Shown: positions 32,560-43,095, counted from the first letter of the stretch. The stretch: 64,000 bases of DNA from Sinomonas gamaensis (GCF_005876955.1 NZ_SSCL01000006.1:124001-188000); one strand, 5' to 3'. Numbers and translations are program-made. Notes: generated by a model from the sequence alone, not told the origin.

Positions 32560-33776
32560 TGGCGGACCTTCTCCCCGAACACCCGGACTTCCTCTGGCGC
32601 AACCCGGACCCGAAGCCCTCCTATGACGCCGTGATCGTCGGCGGCGGCGGCCACGGCCTCGCTACTGCGTACTACCTCGCCAAGAACCACGGCATGACCA
32701 ACATCGCGGTGCTCGAGCGCGGCTGGCTCGCGGGCGGCAACATGGCCCGCAACACCACCATCATTCGCTCCAATTACCTGTGGGACGAGTCGGCTGCGAT
32801 CTACGAGCACTCCCTCAAGCTCTGGGAGGAGCTCCCCGAGGAGCTCGAGTACGACTTCCTGTTCAGCCAGCGCGGCGTGCTCAACCTCGCGCACACGCTC
32901 CAGGACGTGCGCGAATCTGTTCGCCGTGTGAGCGCGAACAAGCTCAACGGCGTCGACGCGGAATGGCTCGACGTGGACCAGGTCAAGGAAGTCTGCCCGA
33001 TCCTGAACACGAGCGACAAGATCCGCTACCCCGTTCTCGGCGGCACGTTCCAACCGCGCGCGGGCATCGCGAAGCACGATCACGTCGCGTGGGCCTTCGC
33101 CCGCAAGGCTGACGAGCTCGGCGTGGACCTCATCCAGAACTGCGAGGTCACCGGCTTCGTCAAGGACGGCAACCGCGTGGTCGGAGTCCAGACGAACCGC
33201 GGCACCATCAATGCCGGGAAGGTCGCGCTCTGCGCGGCCGGCCACTCGAGCGTCCTTGCGAAGATGGCCGGCTTCGACCTGCCGATCCAGTCGCACCCGC
33301 TCCAGGCGCTCGTCTCCGAGCTCCACGAAATCGTCCACCCGACGGTCGTGATGTCCAATCACGTGCACGTGTACGTCTCCCAGGCGCACAAGGGCGAGCT
33401 CGTGATGGGCGCAGGCATCGACTCGTACAACGGCTATGGCCAGCGCGGCGCGTTCCACGTGATCGAGGAGCAGATGGCCGCGGCCGTGGAGCTCTTCCCG
33501 ATCTTCGCCCGGGCGCACCTGCTGCGCACCTGGGGCGGCATCGTCGACGTCACCATGGACGCCTCTCCCGTGGTGGGCAAGGCGCCGGTCGAGAACATGT
33601 ACGTCAACTGCGGTTGGGGCACAGGCGGGTTCAAGGGAACCCCGGGCGCCGGCTGGACGATGGCGCACACGATCGCCAACGACGAGCCGCATCCGCTCAA
33701 CGCCCCCTTCGCCCTCGAGCGCTTCGTCACGGGAGCCCTCATCGACGAGCACGGCGCTGCCGCCGTCGCCCACTGA
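32559..33776 (+). CDS. soxB: Sarcosine oxidase beta subunit
   Basis: ATG at 32559 overlaps the glyA stop by one base (GTG 32556 is possible); 405 residues. The FAD-binding motif [21 protein letters not shown] lies at about 23-43, followed by [36 protein letters not shown], the block around the covalent flavin His region of heterotetrameric enzymes. The C-terminal part reads [20 protein letters not shown] and [25 protein letters not shown]. It oxidises sarcosine in the heterotetramer with SoxA, SoxD and SoxG. Confidence 0.95.
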   Translation: MADLLPEHPDFLWRNPDPKPSYDAVIVGGGGHGLATAYYLAKNHGMTNIAVLERGWLAGGNMARNTTIIRSNYLWDESAAIYEHSLKLWEELPEELEYDFLFSQRGVLNLAHTLQDVRESVRRVSANKLNGVDAEWLDVDQVKEVCPILNTSDKIRYPVLGGTFQPRAGIAKHDHVAWAFARKADELGVDLIQNCEVTGFVKDGNRVVGVQTNRGTINAGKVALCAAGHSSVLAKMAGFDLPIQSHPLQALVSELHEIVHPTVVMSNHVHVYVSQAHKGELVMGAGIDSYNGYGQRGAFHVIEEQMAAAVELFPIFARAHLLRTWGGIVDVTMDASPVVGKAPVENMYVNCGWGTGGFKGTPGAGWTMAHTIANDEPHPLNAPFALERFVTGALIDEHGAAAVAH

Positions 33777-33802
33777 GCCTAGAGATACAGAAGGAGCCAG
33801 CG

Positions 33803-34126
33803 ATGCTTCTCATCAGCTGCCCGAACTGCGGGCCCCGCGACGAGACCGAGTTCCACTACGGCGGGCAGGCCCACGTGGCGTACCCGGAGGACCCCAACGC
33901 CCTCACCGACGAGGAGTGGGGCCGGTACCTCTTCTACCGCGAGAACCCCAAGGGCCTCTTCGCCGAGCGGTGGGTCCACTCCGGCGGATGCCGGAAGTGG
34001 TTCAACGCCGTCCGTGACACCGCGACCTACCGCATCGCCGCCGTCTACCGGATGGGCGAGACCCAGCCATCCCTCGCCACCGGCGAGAGGGCGGCAGGCG
34101 ACAAGATTTCAGGAGGAGTCAAATGA
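33803..34126 (+). CDS. soxD: Sarcosine oxidase delta subunit
   Basis: ATG at 33803 after AAGGAGCC; 107 residues. It opens [28 protein letters not shown] with the CPxCGxR zinc site, and [28 protein letters not shown] gives the rest of the SoxD fold. It overlaps soxA by four bases. The subunit binds zinc and stabilises the complex. Confidence 0.95.
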   Translation: MLLISCPNCGPRDETEFHYGGQAHVAYPEDPNALTDEEWGRYLFYRENPKGLFAERWVHSGGCRKWFNAVRDTATYRIAAVYRMGETQPSLATGERAAGDKISGGVK

Positions 34127-37047
34127 GCCGCCAACCGTTCCGGCTGCGTGAGGGCGGACGCATCGACCGCTCGAAGGAGCTCTCGTTCACCGTCGATGGA
34201 CGCGCCTACACGGGTCACCCGGGCGACACGATCGCGTCAGCCCTCCTGGCCGCGGGCGTCGTCGAGACGGCCCCTTCGATCTACCTCAAGCGCCCGCGCG
34301 GCATCCTTGCCGCTGGCCTTGAGGAGCCCAACGCGCTCGTCAAGGTCCGCCGCCCCGGCCAGTCGGTGACGGAGTCCATGCTGCCGGCCACCGCCGTCGA
34401 ACTCGTCGAGGGGATCGAGGCGCAGTACCTGTCCGGCCTCGGCCAACTCGACCCGGCCGAGGACACCTCGGTCTACGACAAGAAGCACGTCCACGCCGAT
34501 GTCCTCGTTGTCGGCGCCGGCCCGGCCGGCCTCGCCGCGGCCCGCGAGGCGGCCTCGACCGGCGCCCGCGTGATCCTCGTCGACGACCAGCCCGAGCTCG
34601 GCGGCTCGCTGCTCTCGAACCCGCACGCGAGCATCGCCGGCGTCCCGGCCCTCGAGTGGGTGGCGGGGGTTCGCGCCGAGCTCGAAGCGGCCGACGAAGT
34701 GACCGTGCTGACCCGCGCCAACGCCTTCGGCAGCTACGACGCGAACTACATCATCGCCGTCGAGAACCGCACCGATCACCTCGGCGCGTTCGCCTCGGAG
34801 CTCCCGGGCGTCTCGCGGCAGCGCCTGTGGCACATCCGTGCGCAGCAGGTGATCCTCGCGACCGGCGCGCACGAGCGCCCGATCGTCTTCCGCAACAACG
34901 ACCGCCCCGGCGTCATGCTCGCCTCCGCAATGCGGACGTACCTCAACCGGTACGGCGTCACGGCGGGTTCCCGCGTGGTCGTCTCGACCACCAACGACAG
35001 CGTCTACGACCTCGTCGCCGAACTCATCGAAGCTGGGCTTCAGGTCGCCGCCGTCGCGGACGCCCGCCCGGAGCTCTCCCCCGCCGCCAAGGCGGCGGTG
35101 GCTGCCGGCGTCGTCGTCCTTCCTGCGGCGACGGTTGTAGACACAGCCGCAGGCACCGTGGGGAGCCCTCGCGTCACCAGTGCAACGATCCGGGAGATCG
35201 ACGCTGACGGCACGCCGACGGGCAGCCGCCAGGACATCGCCTGCGACCTCGTCGCCGTCTCGGGCGGCTGGAGCCCGCTGGTTCACCTGCACAGCCAGCG
35301 CCAGGGCAAGATCCGCTGGGACGACGACCTCGCGGCGTTCGTGCCATCGGGTGCGGTCGAGGGCCAGCAGGTCGTCGGGGCGGCGCGTGGCAGCTTCGTC
35401 CTCGAGGACGGCATCGCCGAGGGCACCAACGCTGGCGCGGTCGCCGCGTTCAACGCAGGCTTCGTCAACGAGGGCGGCGCCCACGCGATCGCCGTCTCCT
35501 ACAACGCCCTCCATGTAGCCGGCACCACGCGCCCGCTCTGGGTGGTCCGGGGCGAGGACGGCACCCTCGACGGGCTCGACGAGCACTTCGTGGACTTCCA
35601 GCGCGACCAGACCGTCAACGATGTCCTCCGCGCCACCGGGGCGGGCATGCGCAGCGTCGAGCACGTCAAGCGCTACACCTCCATCAGCACGGCCAACGAC
35701 CAGGGCAAGACCTCCGGCGTGAACGCGATCGGTGTCATCGCCGCCGCGCTCAACAACGGCCTGACGCCCGGCGAGATCGGCACGACGACGTACCGGGCCC
35801 CCTACGCGCCGGTCGCCTTCGCGGCGCTCGCCGGCCGGGAGCGCGGGGAGCTGTTCGACCCCGAGCGCCTCACCTCGATCCATCCGTGGCACGTGGCGCA
35901 CGGCGCGGAGTTCGAGCTCGTGGGCCAGTGGCTGCGGCCCTGGTACTACCCGCAGCCGGGCGAGTCCATGGACGACGCGGTGTACCGCGAGTGCGCCGCC
36001 GTCCGGAACTCGGTGGGCATGATGGACGCGACGACGCTCGGCAAGATCGAGATCTGGGGCAAGGATGCGGGCGAGTTCCTCAACCGCATCTACACCAACG
36101 CCTTCAAGAAGCTCGCCCCCGGCTCGGCCCGCTATGGCGTCATGTGCACCCCGGACGGCATGATCTTCGACGACGGCGTCACCCTGCGAGTCGACGAGAA
36201 CCGCTACTTCATGACGACGACGACGGGCGGCGCCGCGCGCGTCCTGGACTGGCTCGAGGAGTGGCACCAGACCGAGTGGCCCACGCTCGACGTGAACTTC
36301 ACGTCGGTGACGGAGCAGTGGACGACGGTCGCAGTTGTCGGCCCCAAGTCTCGCGCGGTGATCTCCAAGGTCGCGCCGGAGCTCGATGTCAGCAACGAGG
36401 CGTTCCCGTTCATGACGTTCCGCGAGACCACGCTCGCCTCGGGCATCCCCGCCCGCGTGTGCCGGATCTCGTTCTCCGGCGAGCTCGCGTTCGAGGTCAA
36501 CGTCTCAGGCTGGTACGGGCAGCAGGTCTGGGAGGACATCTTCGAGGCCGGCGCCGAGTTCGACATCACGCCGTACGGCACGGAGACCATGCACGTGCTC
36601 CGCGCCGAGAAGGGCTACCCGATCGTCGGCCAGGACACCGACGGCACGGTGACGCCGCAGGATGCTGGCATGGAGTGGATCGTCTCGAAGGCGAAGGACT
36701 TCATCGGCAAGCGCTCGTACTCGCGCGAGGACTCGGCCCGCACGGACCGCAAGCACCTCGTCTCGCTCCTGCCGGTGGACCCGACGTTCCGCCTCCCGGA
36801 GGGCGCACAGCTCGTCGAGTCCGGCATCTCGGTCAACCCGGCCTACGGCCCCGTGCCGATGCTCGGCCACGTGACTTCGAGCTACCACTCCGCCGCGCTC
36901 GGGCGCTCGTTCGCCCTGGCGCTCATCAAGAACGGCCGGAACCGCATCGGCCAGACCCTGGTGGCCCCGGTGGGCAACCAGCTCGTCGACGTCATCGTCG
37001 GCGACACCGTCCTCTACGATCCGGAAGGGAAGCGCCGCGATGGCTGA
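34123..37047 (+). CDS. soxA: Sarcosine oxidase alpha subunit
   Basis: ATG at 34123 overlaps soxD (ATGA); 974 residues, the usual length. The N-terminal 2Fe-2S-like ferredoxin fold domain has lost its cysteines, as in the family ([25 protein letters not shown]). It is followed by an NAD-binding FAD/NAD domain ([19 protein letters not shown] at about 126-144, [23 protein letters not shown]), then a C-terminal GcvT-like THF domain ([46 protein letters not shown]-type motif [21 protein letters not shown]). It transfers the formaldehyde unit to THF, giving 5,10-methylene-THF. Confidence 0.95.
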   Translation: MSRQPFRLREGGRIDRSKELSFTVDGRAYTGHPGDTIASALLAAGVVETAPSIYLKRPRGILAAGLEEPNALVKVRRPGQSVTESMLPATAVELVEGIEAQYLSGLGQLDPAEDTSVYDKKHVHADVLVVGAGPAGLAAAREAASTGARVILVDDQPELGGSLLSNPHASIAGVPALEWVAGVRAELEAADEVTVLTRANAFGSYDANYIIAVENRTDHLGAFASELPGVSRQRLWHIRAQQVILATGAHERPIVFRNNDRPGVMLASAMRTYLNRYGVTAGSRVVVSTTNDSVYDLVAELIEAGLQVAAVADARPELSPAAKAAVAAGVVVLPAATVVDTAAGTVGSPRVTSATIREIDADGTPTGSRQDIACDLVAVSGGWSPLVHLHSQRQGKIRWDDDLAAFVPSGAVEGQQVVGAARGSFVLEDGIAEGTNAGAVAAFNAGFVNEGGAHAIAVSYNALHVAGTTRPLWVVRGEDGTLDGLDEHFVDFQRDQTVNDVLRATGAGMRSVEHVKRYTSISTANDQGKTSGVNAIGVIAAALNNGLTPGEIGTTTYRAPYAPVAFAALAGRERGELFDPERLTSIHPWHVAHGAEFELVGQWLRPWYYPQPGESMDDAVYRECAAVRNSVGMMDATTLGKIEIWGKDAGEFLNRIYTNAFKKLAPGSARYGVMCTPDGMIFDDGVTLRVDENRYFMTTTTGGAARVLDWLEEWHQTEWPTLDVNFTSVTEQWTTVAVVGPKSRAVISKVAPELDVSNEAFPFMTFRETTLASGIPARVCRISFSGELAFEVNVSGWYGQQVWEDIFEAGAEFDITPYGTETMHVLRAEKGYPIVGQDTDGTVTPQDAGMEWIVSKAKDFIGKRSYSREDSARTDRKHLVSLLPVDPTFRLPEGAQLVESGISVNPAYGPVPMLGHVTSSYHSAALGRSFALALIKNGRNRIGQTLVAPVGNQLVDVIVGDTVLYDPEGKRRDG

Positions 37048-37672
37048 GACTCTCACCCCCACCCCGAAGCACCTCAGCACGGCCGACCTGCGCCGCAGCC
37101 CGGCGGGCCACCTCGCCGCCAGATTCAAGGCAGCCGAGGTGGCGGGCCCCTACAGCGTCGCGCTGCGCGAGGTGCTGTTCCTGACCCAGGTCGGCCTCCG
37201 CATCGTCCCGGGCACGGACGCGGCCCGCCGGGTCGAGGCCCGGCTCGGGACGCAGCTGCCGACGCGCGTCGGCGAGGTCGCCATCGGCACCGGCCTCTCG
37301 GTCCTGTGGCTGAGTCCCGACGAGTTCCTGGTCGTCTCGGCCGCGGACCCCGCCGAGCTCACCGCTCGCCTCGCCGGGGCCATCGGAACCGAGCCGGGCT
37401 CCGCCGTCGACCTCTCCGCGAACCGCACGACCTTCGAGCTCAGCGGGAAGGCCGCGCGCGAGGTCCTCGAGAAGGGGTGCCCGCTCGACCTGCACCCTCG
37501 GGTGTTCGCCGTCGGCTCGGCGTACGTGACCTCGCTCGGGCCGGTCCCCATCCTCCTCTGGAAGACGGGCAGCGAGACCTACGAGATCTACCCGCGGGCG
37601 TCATTCGCTGATTACCTCGGCCGCTGGCTGCTCGACGCCATGGCGGAGTTCAAGGCGCTGGAGCTGCTCTGA
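37040..37672 (+). CDS. soxG: Sarcosine oxidase gamma subunit
   Basis: ATG at 37040 overlaps soxA by eight bases; 210 residues. The GcvT-like fold of SoxG is seen in [81 protein letters not shown] and [28 protein letters not shown]. The sdaA gene starts inside its stop codon. The position completes the soxBDAG order known in Corynebacterium and Arthrobacter. Confidence 0.95.
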   Translation: MAETLTPTPKHLSTADLRRSPAGHLAARFKAAEVAGPYSVALREVLFLTQVGLRIVPGTDAARRVEARLGTQLPTRVGEVAIGTGLSVLWLSPDEFLVVSAADPAELTARLAGAIGTEPGSAVDLSANRTTFELSGKAAREVLEKGCPLDLHPRVFAVGSAYVTSLGPVPILLWKTGSETYEIYPRASFADYLGRWLLDAMAEFKALELL

Positions 37673-39048
37673 TGGCGCTCAGCGCGCTGGACATGTTCTC
37701 GGTGGGCATTGGCCCTTCGTCGTCGCACACTGTCGGGCCGATGCGCGCGGCCGTCCTGTTCACGGACGGCCTGCGAGCGGCCGGGCTGCTGGGCGCCGTC
37801 GAACGGGTCCAGGCCGAGCTGTTCGGCTCGCTCGGGGCGACCGGGCACGGGCACGGCTCGGACAAGGCCGTGATCCTGGGGCTGCAGGGAGAGCGGCCCG
37901 AGACCGTGGACACGGACACGGCCGACGCTCGGGTCGCCGCGGCCGGGGCTGAGGGCAAGCTGCTGCTCGCGGGGGAGCGCTACATCGCGTTCTCCCGTGA
38001 GCGGGACGTCGTGATGCACCGCCGCCGATCGCTGCCGGCCCACCCCAACGGGATGGTCTTCAGGGCGTACGACGGCGGAGGCTCGCTTGTCCGCGAGGGC
38101 ACCTTCTACTCGGTGGGGGGCGGGTTCGTCGTGGACGAGGACGCGGTCGGCGCGGACCGCATCGTGGAGGACTCCACGGAGCTGCCGTACCCGTTCACCA
38201 CGGGCGCCCAGCTTCTGGAGCACTGCCGCCGCGAGGGCAAGCGGGTGAGCGACATCATGCTCGCCAACGAGCTCGCGTGGCGGAGCGAGGAGGATCTGCG
38301 GGCGGAGCTGCTTCACATCTGGGAGGTCATGAAGGAGTGCGTGCGCAACGGGTGCACGCGCACGGAGAAGCTCCTCCCGGGTGGGCTGAAGGTTCCGCGG
38401 CGGGCGCCGAAGCTGCTCGCGGACCTCGAGGCCGCCAACGACCAGACGGACCCGATCCGAGCCATGGACTGGGTGAACCTGTTCGCGCTGGCGGTGAACG
38501 AGGAGAACGCCTCGGGCGGTCGGATCGTCACGGCGCCCACGAATGGGGCGGCGGGGATTGTGCCGGCCGTGCTGCACTACTACACGACGTTCGTTCCCCG
38601 GGCCGACGACGACGGGGTCGTGCGCTTCCTCCTCACCGCCGCGGCGGTGGGGATCCTGTTCAAGGAGAACGCCTCGATCTCCGGTGCCGAGGTCGGGTGC
38701 CAGGGCGAGGTCGGCTCGGCGTGCGCGATGGCGGCCGGTGGGCTGTGCGAGGTCCTGGGCGGAACGCCGGAGCAGGTGGAGAACGCGGCCGAGATCGGCA
38801 TCGAGCACAATCTGGGTCTCACGTGCGACCCGGTGGGCGGGCTCGTGCAGATCCCGTGCATCGAGCGGAACGCGGTGGCGAGCAACAAGGCCATCAACGC
38901 CGCGCGCATCGCGCTGCGCGGGGACGGCAGCCACAAGGTCTCTCTCGACAAGGCCATCAAGACCATGCGCGAGACGGGGGCCGACATGAAGGTCAAGTAC
39001 AAGGAGACCTCCCGCGGCGGACTCGCCGTGAACGTCATCGAGTGCTGA
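37672..39048 (+). CDS. sdaA: L-serine ammonia-lyase, iron-sulfur type
   Basis: ATG at 37672 overlaps the soxG stop (TGATG); 458 residues, single-chain bacterial SdaA. The beta domain begins [26 protein letters not shown]. The alpha domain has [33 protein letters not shown] and [26 protein letters not shown], which hold the cysteines that bind the 4Fe-4S cluster. It deaminates serine to pyruvate and ammonia, completing sarcosine to pyruvate in this operon. Confidence 0.95.
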   Translation: MALSALDMFSVGIGPSSSHTVGPMRAAVLFTDGLRAAGLLGAVERVQAELFGSLGATGHGHGSDKAVILGLQGERPETVDTDTADARVAAAGAEGKLLLAGERYIAFSRERDVVMHRRRSLPAHPNGMVFRAYDGGGSLVREGTFYSVGGGFVVDEDAVGADRIVEDSTELPYPFTTGAQLLEHCRREGKRVSDIMLANELAWRSEEDLRAELLHIWEVMKECVRNGCTRTEKLLPGGLKVPRRAPKLLADLEAANDQTDPIRAMDWVNLFALAVNEENASGGRIVTAPTNGAAGIVPAVLHYYTTFVPRADDDGVVRFLLTAAAVGILFKENASISGAEVGCQGEVGSACAMAAGGLCEVLGGTPEQVENAAEIGIEHNLGLTCDPVGGLVQIPCIERNAVASNKAINAARIALRGDGSHKVSLDKAIKTMRETGADMKVKYKETSRGGLAVNVIEC

Positions 39049-39072
39049 TACGTGGAGAACGGGTGATTGTGC

Positions 39073-39300
39073 ATGTTGTTGCAGGCAAGCGCCATCAAGA
39101 GCCCAACGGGCCGGGGGCGTCGTGAGGACTGGTCGCAGCTCGTGGGGCGCACCGTGGAGGTGTGGCTCGGGGCCAACCTCGTGAGTACAGGCATCGTGGA
39201 CCAGGCGACGTCCGACGACATGGTCGTGTGGATCGCTGCGCAGGGCATCCAGCGTCGGAAGCTCTACGACAAGCTCACCGGCTACGAAGTCTGGGCCTGA
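39073..39300 (+). CDS. Small conserved-looking protein of unknown function
   Basis: ATG at 39073 (GTG 39067 possible), no strong ribosome binding site; 75 residues. The sequence REDWSQLVGRTVEVWLGANLVSTGIVDQATSDDMVVWIAAQGIQRRKLYDKLTGYEVW reads as a small beta-barrel with good codon bias. It follows sdaA by 24 bases and ends just before a terminator, so it is probably the last gene of the sox operon. Family not recognised. Confidence 0.65.
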   Translation: MLLQASAIKSPTGRGRREDWSQLVGRTVEVWLGANLVSTGIVDQATSDDMVVWIAAQGIQRRKLYDKLTGYEVWA

Positions 39301-39318
39301 ACCCCACCGCACACACAG

Positions 39319-39350
39319 GGGCGGCCTCCGCGAGGAGGCCGCCCTTGTTC
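39319..39350 (+). terminator. Rho-independent terminator of the glyA-sox-sdaA operon
   Basis: Arms GGGCGGCCTCC (39319-39329) and GGAGGCCGCCC (39334-39344) around GCGA, followed by TTGTTCTTT. It lies 18 bases after the last stop codon. Confidence 0.9.
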
Positions 39351-39361
39351 TTTCAGTCGAC

Positions 39362-39565
39362 TCAGTCGATCAGGGTCGCGCTGAAGCGCGATTGGGCTAC
39401 ATCGAACTCGACGACACGGACCCGTACCGTGGCGCCGACCGCGGCACTGCCTCCGCGGACGAGCCCGTGCACGCCGGATTCGGACTCGACGAAGAATCCG
39501 AACGGCTTGGCGGACGTGACGACGACGTCGATCTCATCACCAGGCTTCAGGAGGATTCCGGCCAT
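39362..39565 (-). CDS. Small S1-type RNA-binding domain protein
   Basis: ATG at 39565 with GGAAGGGG upstream; 67 residues (an open frame continues to 39640 without a better start). The whole protein is one OB fold: MAGILLKPGDEIDVVVTSAKPFGFFVESESGVHGLVRGGSAAVGATVRVRVVEFDVAQSRFSATLID, the pattern of S1 domains. It may bind RNA or act in stress. It converges with the sox operon and is divergent from the DUF222 gene. Confidence 0.7.
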   Translation of the reverse strand: MAGILLKPGDEIDVVVTSAKPFGFFVESESGVHGLVRGGSAAVGATVRVRVVEFDVAQSRFSATLID

Positions 39566-39720
39566 ATGGCTCACCCCCTTCCCATCTCGGGCGCGCCCGG
39601 GCTCTGCCGGGACCGCACGCATCACCGATTCTATGCCCACCAGATAGTACCTATGTTCGTCAAGATGTCTATTCTATGATAAATTGAGAACATACTTTCT
39701 ATCTGATGTTGGGGGCATCG

Positions 39721-41148
39721 ATGGTGGGGGCTGGGTTTTCGGAAGGGCCGGAGGGTTCGGGCGCTGTGCTGCTCGAGCCGGCGCCGGGGTCATTGCTCGT
39801 CGGCGAGCTGTGGCATCCCGACCCGTCCACGCTCACGGGGGAGCAGGCCCGGCAGGTGCTCACTGACATCGTGGCGATGCGCTCGTTCCTGGCCGCGGTC
39901 GAGGCGCTCGCGGTGGAGCGCGTGCGTCTGGCGTGTGTGGAGGAGGCCCGGCGCGCCGCCGAGCCTGGCGCCGGATCGCGGGCGCAACGGTTCGGCGGAG
40001 ATGTGGGGCGGGCACTGGCGGTGTCCGAGGTCGCGGTTGCGGAAGGCATCGGAGAGCGCGCTGCGGCCAAGCTGCTCGACGCGGCAGAATCGTTGTGCGG
40101 AGTTCAGCTCATGGTCCTGGACCGGCTCGAGGCCGGGATGCTCACCGAAGCGCATGCCCGCGTGATCACCGAGGAGACCGCGACCCTGCCCGAGTCGACG
40201 GCGGGGGAGTTCGGCATCGAGTGCCTGCGCCGGCTTCACACCCGCACCGGGAGGCGACGTACCCCGGCGGAGTTCCGTGCTGCGGTGCGGTCCCTGCGCG
40301 AGCGAATGCACCCTGATTCGATCCGTGCGCGTCGTTCTCGGGCGGAGAAGGACCGGGGCGTGTGGGTGAAGCCTGAGCCGGATGGGATGTGTACCCTGAC
40401 GGCGTACCTGCCGGCCGAGGTCGGGCTCGCGGCGTTCAACCGTGTCGACGCCCTCGCGAGATCCCAGCGGGAGGCCGACCCCGACGAGGCCAGGACCCTG
40501 CCGCAGTTGCGCGCCGACGCCCTCGCCGCAACCCTGCTCGGGAGCGCGCAGGACGGCTCAGAGAGAAGCTTCGAGGAGGTTCCGGCGCCGGCCGCGGAGG
40601 TCGTGGTGCACATTCCGGTGGGGACGCTGCTGGGGGCCGAGGAGGAGCCGGGCGTCCTGGAGGGTTACGGTCCGATCGAGGCGGCAACGGCCCGCGCGCT
40701 GGCGGTCGCGGCCCCTACGTGGCAGCGGCTCTTCGACTCGGATGACGGGGTGCCGCTGTCGCTGGGGCGGGTTGCATATCGACCGTCGAAGGGGCTGCGA
40801 CGCTTTATCGAGTACCGCGACGGGATCTGCCAGTTCCCCTCCTGCACCCGCCCCGTGCGCCGAGCTGAGGCCGACCACATCGTGGAGTGGCAGCACGGGG
40901 GCACCACGGACGCAGCGAATCTGCAGCTTCTGTGCCGCAAGCACCACGCGCTCAAGAGTCTCGGCCTCTGGCAGGCCGAGCGCCTCGAGGCCAACCCAGA
41001 CGGCAGTGCCGGGGACCTTCGCTGGACCTCGCCCCTCGGTGGCCGCGCCGTCGCCGGCCCCGCCGGCCGCGGCCCCGCCGGCCGCGGACTCGACCCCACC
41101 GCGGAATCGCCGCCATCGCAGAGCGACCCGGACCCGCCGCCCTTCTAG
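39721..41148 (+). CDS. DUF222 / HNH endonuclease domain protein
   Basis: ATG at 39721 is preceded by GGGGGC; ATG 39706 in the same frame has no ribosome binding site. About 475 residues. The N-terminal DUF222 region is helical (REQ-like LEAVEALAVERVRLACVEEARRAAEPG, RLEAGMLTEAHARVITEET). The C-terminal HNH motif is CQFPSCTRPVRRAEADHIVEWQHGGTTDAANLQLLCRKHHALKSLG. Such 13E12-type proteins occur in many copies in actinobacteria, sometimes linked to mobile DNA; their role is unknown. The AT-rich stretch 39655-39705 upstream stands out from the surroundings and probably holds the promoter. Confidence 0.82.
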   Translation: MVGAGFSEGPEGSGAVLLEPAPGSLLVGELWHPDPSTLTGEQARQVLTDIVAMRSFLAAVEALAVERVRLACVEEARRAAEPGAGSRAQRFGGDVGRALAVSEVAVAEGIGERAAAKLLDAAESLCGVQLMVLDRLEAGMLTEAHARVITEETATLPESTAGEFGIECLRRLHTRTGRRRTPAEFRAAVRSLRERMHPDSIRARRSRAEKDRGVWVKPEPDGMCTLTAYLPAEVGLAAFNRVDALARSQREADPDEARTLPQLRADALAATLLGSAQDGSERSFEEVPAPAAEVVVHIPVGTLLGAEEEPGVLEGYGPIEAATARALAVAAPTWQRLFDSDDGVPLSLGRVAYRPSKGLRRFIEYRDGICQFPSCTRPVRRAEADHIVEWQHGGTTDAANLQLLCRKHHALKSLGLWQAERLEANPDGSAGDLRWTSPLGGRAVAGPAGRGPAGRGLDPTAESPPSQSDPDPPPF

Positions 41149-41171
41149 GCGTTGCCACGTACGCTGGGTGA

Positions 41172-41639
41172 ATGGCCGAAGAGATCTCCAATTGGCATCA
41201 GCAGCACAAGGAGTAGCTCAGTTCTGGCCAGCGCGCCGCTGACATCATGCGAAACGGCATGGGCAGTTGGTGGTTTGTCGCCGGCTTTGTCGTCTTCATG
41301 ATGCTCTGGGCTGCGCTGAATTCGGTGCTCCTCGTCAACGCTGGCTGGGATCCCTACCCGTACATTCTGCTGAACCTCTTCCTGTCGATGCTCGCTGGCC
41401 TTCAGGGCGCCATCCTGCTGATTGCCGCAAAACGGCAGGACGCGATCGCTGCTGCCATGGCGCAACACGACTATGAGACCAACGTCCGTGCCAAGGCGGA
41501 GATCGAACAGCTGATGGCGGTCAACCGCGAGCAGCTGGAGATGCTTCAGGAGCTTCGCGTCCTTCTGCATCGCGGGGACGCTCGACCCGATTCCCCCTCC
41601 AAGCCTCGACCGTATGGAGCAGCAGGAGAGCGGTCGTAA
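41172..41639 (+). pseudogene. DUF1003 membrane protein gene with an in-frame TAG after codon 14
   Basis: ATG at 41172 opens MAEEISNWHQQHKE, then TAG at 41214-41216, then the same frame runs on as LSSGQRAADIMRNGMGSWWFVAGFVVFMMLWAALNSVLLVN to 41639. The two membrane helices and the AAKRQDAIAAAMAQHDYETNVRAKAEIEQL block of DUF1003 are intact. Restart at ATG 41247 would give 130 residues lacking the conserved start, and I see no ribosome binding site there. It may be a fresh nonsense mutant or still expressed in short form. Its end overlaps folD antiparallel by 119 bases. Confidence 0.65.
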
Positions 41640-42426
41640 CTGACCCGACGCCGCCTGGGACTGGAGAGAACGCGGAGGCGACTTCTGAGATTGAAGCCTC
41701 GTCGGCGTCCCCCGCGAGCCTGCCGTCGGGGAGGACGTGGGTGCCGACGTCGACCACAACTGCGCCGGGCGAGATGTGCTCCGAGCTCAGCAGCCGCGCT
41801 TTGCCGGCGGCCACCACCACGATGTCGGCTGGCTGAGTGAACCGTGCCAACGGAACCGACCGGGAATGGCACACGGTCACGGTTGCGTCGCGCTGCAGGA
41901 GCAGGTGGGCGAGCGGTTTGCCGACGACGGTCGAGCGCCCGACGACTGCGACGTGACGACCGCTCACGGGGATACCGTGGTGATCGAGCAGTTCGATGAC
42001 TGAGCGGGCGGTTGCGGGGGCAAAGGCGCACTCGCCCACGGCAAGGCGGCCGAGGCTCACGGGATTGGCGCCGTCGACATCCTTCTCCGGCGGAATGAGC
42101 CCCACGAGCTGTGCGGGCGATACACCAGGCGGAAGCGGGGTCTGCAGGATGAGGCCATGCACGCCGGGGTCTTCGGCGAGGGACACGATTTCTGCCTCCA
42201 GCTTCGCCTGAGACGCCCCCGCCCCGAGGTCGATGACGCGGCAGTCGACCCCTGCCTTCCCGGCGGCGCTGGCGATGGAGCGGACGTACCAGTGGGTGGC
42301 GTCGTCCTCAGTCGCGACGACAACCGCGAGAGTGGGGCGGCCGCCGTCGAGACTCTGGATGTCCGCCGTGACCTGGGCCTTGATCTTCCGGGCGAGTTCC
42401 TTGCCGCCGAGCAGTTGCGCGGTCAC
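41521..42426 (-). CDS. folD: Methylene-THF dehydrogenase / methenyl-THF cyclohydrolase
   Basis: GTG start at 42426 overlapping the stop of the upstream gene (GTGA); 301 residues. FolD motifs: ATHWYVRSIASAAGKAGVDC (catalytic region, with YVRS where the usual Lys-containing YVxxK is changed), GLILQTPLPPGVSPAQLVGLIPPEKDVDGANPVSLGRL, VAVVGRSTVVGKPLAHLLLQRDATVTVCHS and FSPVPGGVGSVTTALLL. The Lys of the cyclohydrolase site (YxxxK) reads S-I-A-S here, so cyclohydrolase activity may be lost and supplied by the cyclodeaminase-like partner upstream. The C-terminal 30 residues are an extra tail overlapping the DUF1003 gene. Confidence 0.88.
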   Translation of the reverse strand: MTAQLLGGKELARKIKAQVTADIQSLDGGRPTLAVVVATEDDATHWYVRSIASAAGKAGVDCRVIDLGAGASQAKLEAEIVSLAEDPGVHGLILQTPLPPGVSPAQLVGLIPPEKDVDGANPVSLGRLAVGECAFAPATARSVIELLDHHGIPVSGRHVAVVGRSTVVGKPLAHLLLQRDATVTVCHSRSVPLARFTQPADIVVVAAGKARLLSSEHISPGAVVVDVGTHVLPDGRLAGDADEASISEVASAFSPVPGGVGSVTTALLLLHTVEAWRGNRVERPRDAEGREAPEASPAARG

Positions 42427-43046
42427 CGGAGGATCTGCTTCCTGACCCGCTGTGAGAGCGAGTCGGCCTCCTCGATGACCACATCTGCCGTCTCGATGGC
42501 AGCGACGAGCGCGGAAAGGACGTCGCTGTCCTTGATCCCGGAGAGATTGATCTCGAGGTTCACTCGCGCGGTGGCGGCGGCGGCGCGGGCGGCCTCGGCG
42601 GCGGCCGCGACGTCACTGATGACATTCGGATTGCTGAAGTCCACGAGCCGCTGGCCGAGCTGCACGAGAGCGTCCGCAACAGTGACGAGCTCACGCGGCG
42701 GAACCGCGGCGGCGACCAGAGACGACTGGATGGCGTGGGTTCGCGCTGCCTTCTCGTCGTCGGTGCTGCGCGGCAGCCCGTAGGCGGCGATGACGGATCC
42801 GAAGGCCTCCTCGTCCGCGTCGGCAAGGGCAATGGCGATGTGCCGGAGCTCCTCGGCGCGCTCGAGGACGTCCTGCACCTCAGCCGCGTGCTCGGCAAAC
42901 TTCGGACCTGTGCTGAACCTGGCCACCATGCTCAGGAGGGCCGCGGCCTGAGCCGCGTGCAGTGCGCCGGCTGCCCCGCCCCCTGGGGTCGGCTCGCCGG
43001 ATGCAAGCCGGCAGAGGTAGTCCTCGATCGTCTCGGAACTGCTCAC
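42423..43046 (-). CDS. Formimidoyl-THF cyclodeaminase / methenyl-THF cyclohydrolase-like protein
   Basis: GTG start at 43046 is preferred because TTGGAGATCCC precedes it; an ATG further up lacks such a site. 207 residues. The cyclodeaminase fold is clear: SETIEDYLCRLASGEPTPGGGAAGALHAAQAAALLSMVARFSTG, then helices with LADADEEAFGSVIAAYGLPR and NVISDVAAAAEAARAAAATARVNLEINL. Proteins of this type (FchA) hydrolyse methenyl-THF to 10-formyl-THF or cyclise formimino-THF. Coupling to folD suggests the former. A GntR-type operator and a promoter lie in the region shared with the divergent gene at 43241. Confidence 0.85.
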   Translation of the reverse strand: MSSSETIEDYLCRLASGEPTPGGGAAGALHAAQAAALLSMVARFSTGPKFAEHAAEVQDVLERAEELRHIAIALADADEEAFGSVIAAYGLPRSTDDEKAARTHAIQSSLVAAAVPPRELVTVADALVQLGQRLVDFSNPNVISDVAAAAEAARAAAATARVNLEINLSGIKDSDVLSALVAAIETADVVIEEADSLSQRVRKQILR

Positions 43047-43066
43047 GGGATCTCCAATTGCTCTCA

Positions 43067-43095
43067 TATGCATCTGATACGCCATTGATATATCA
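43067..43095. promoter_or_regulatory. Composite GntR operator-like element with TGATATATCA
   Basis: TATGCATCTGATAC-N5-TGATATATCA, with the palindrome at 43086-43095. The same 29-base arrangement recurs at 60768-60796 before purU/gntR. It lies 21-49 bases upstream of the cyclodeaminase-folD start. Confidence 0.6.

Noticed and set aside
39721-41148. Insertion element carrying the HNH gene
   Set aside because: No terminal inverted repeats or target duplications were found at either end; DUF222-HNH genes are common stand-alone genes.
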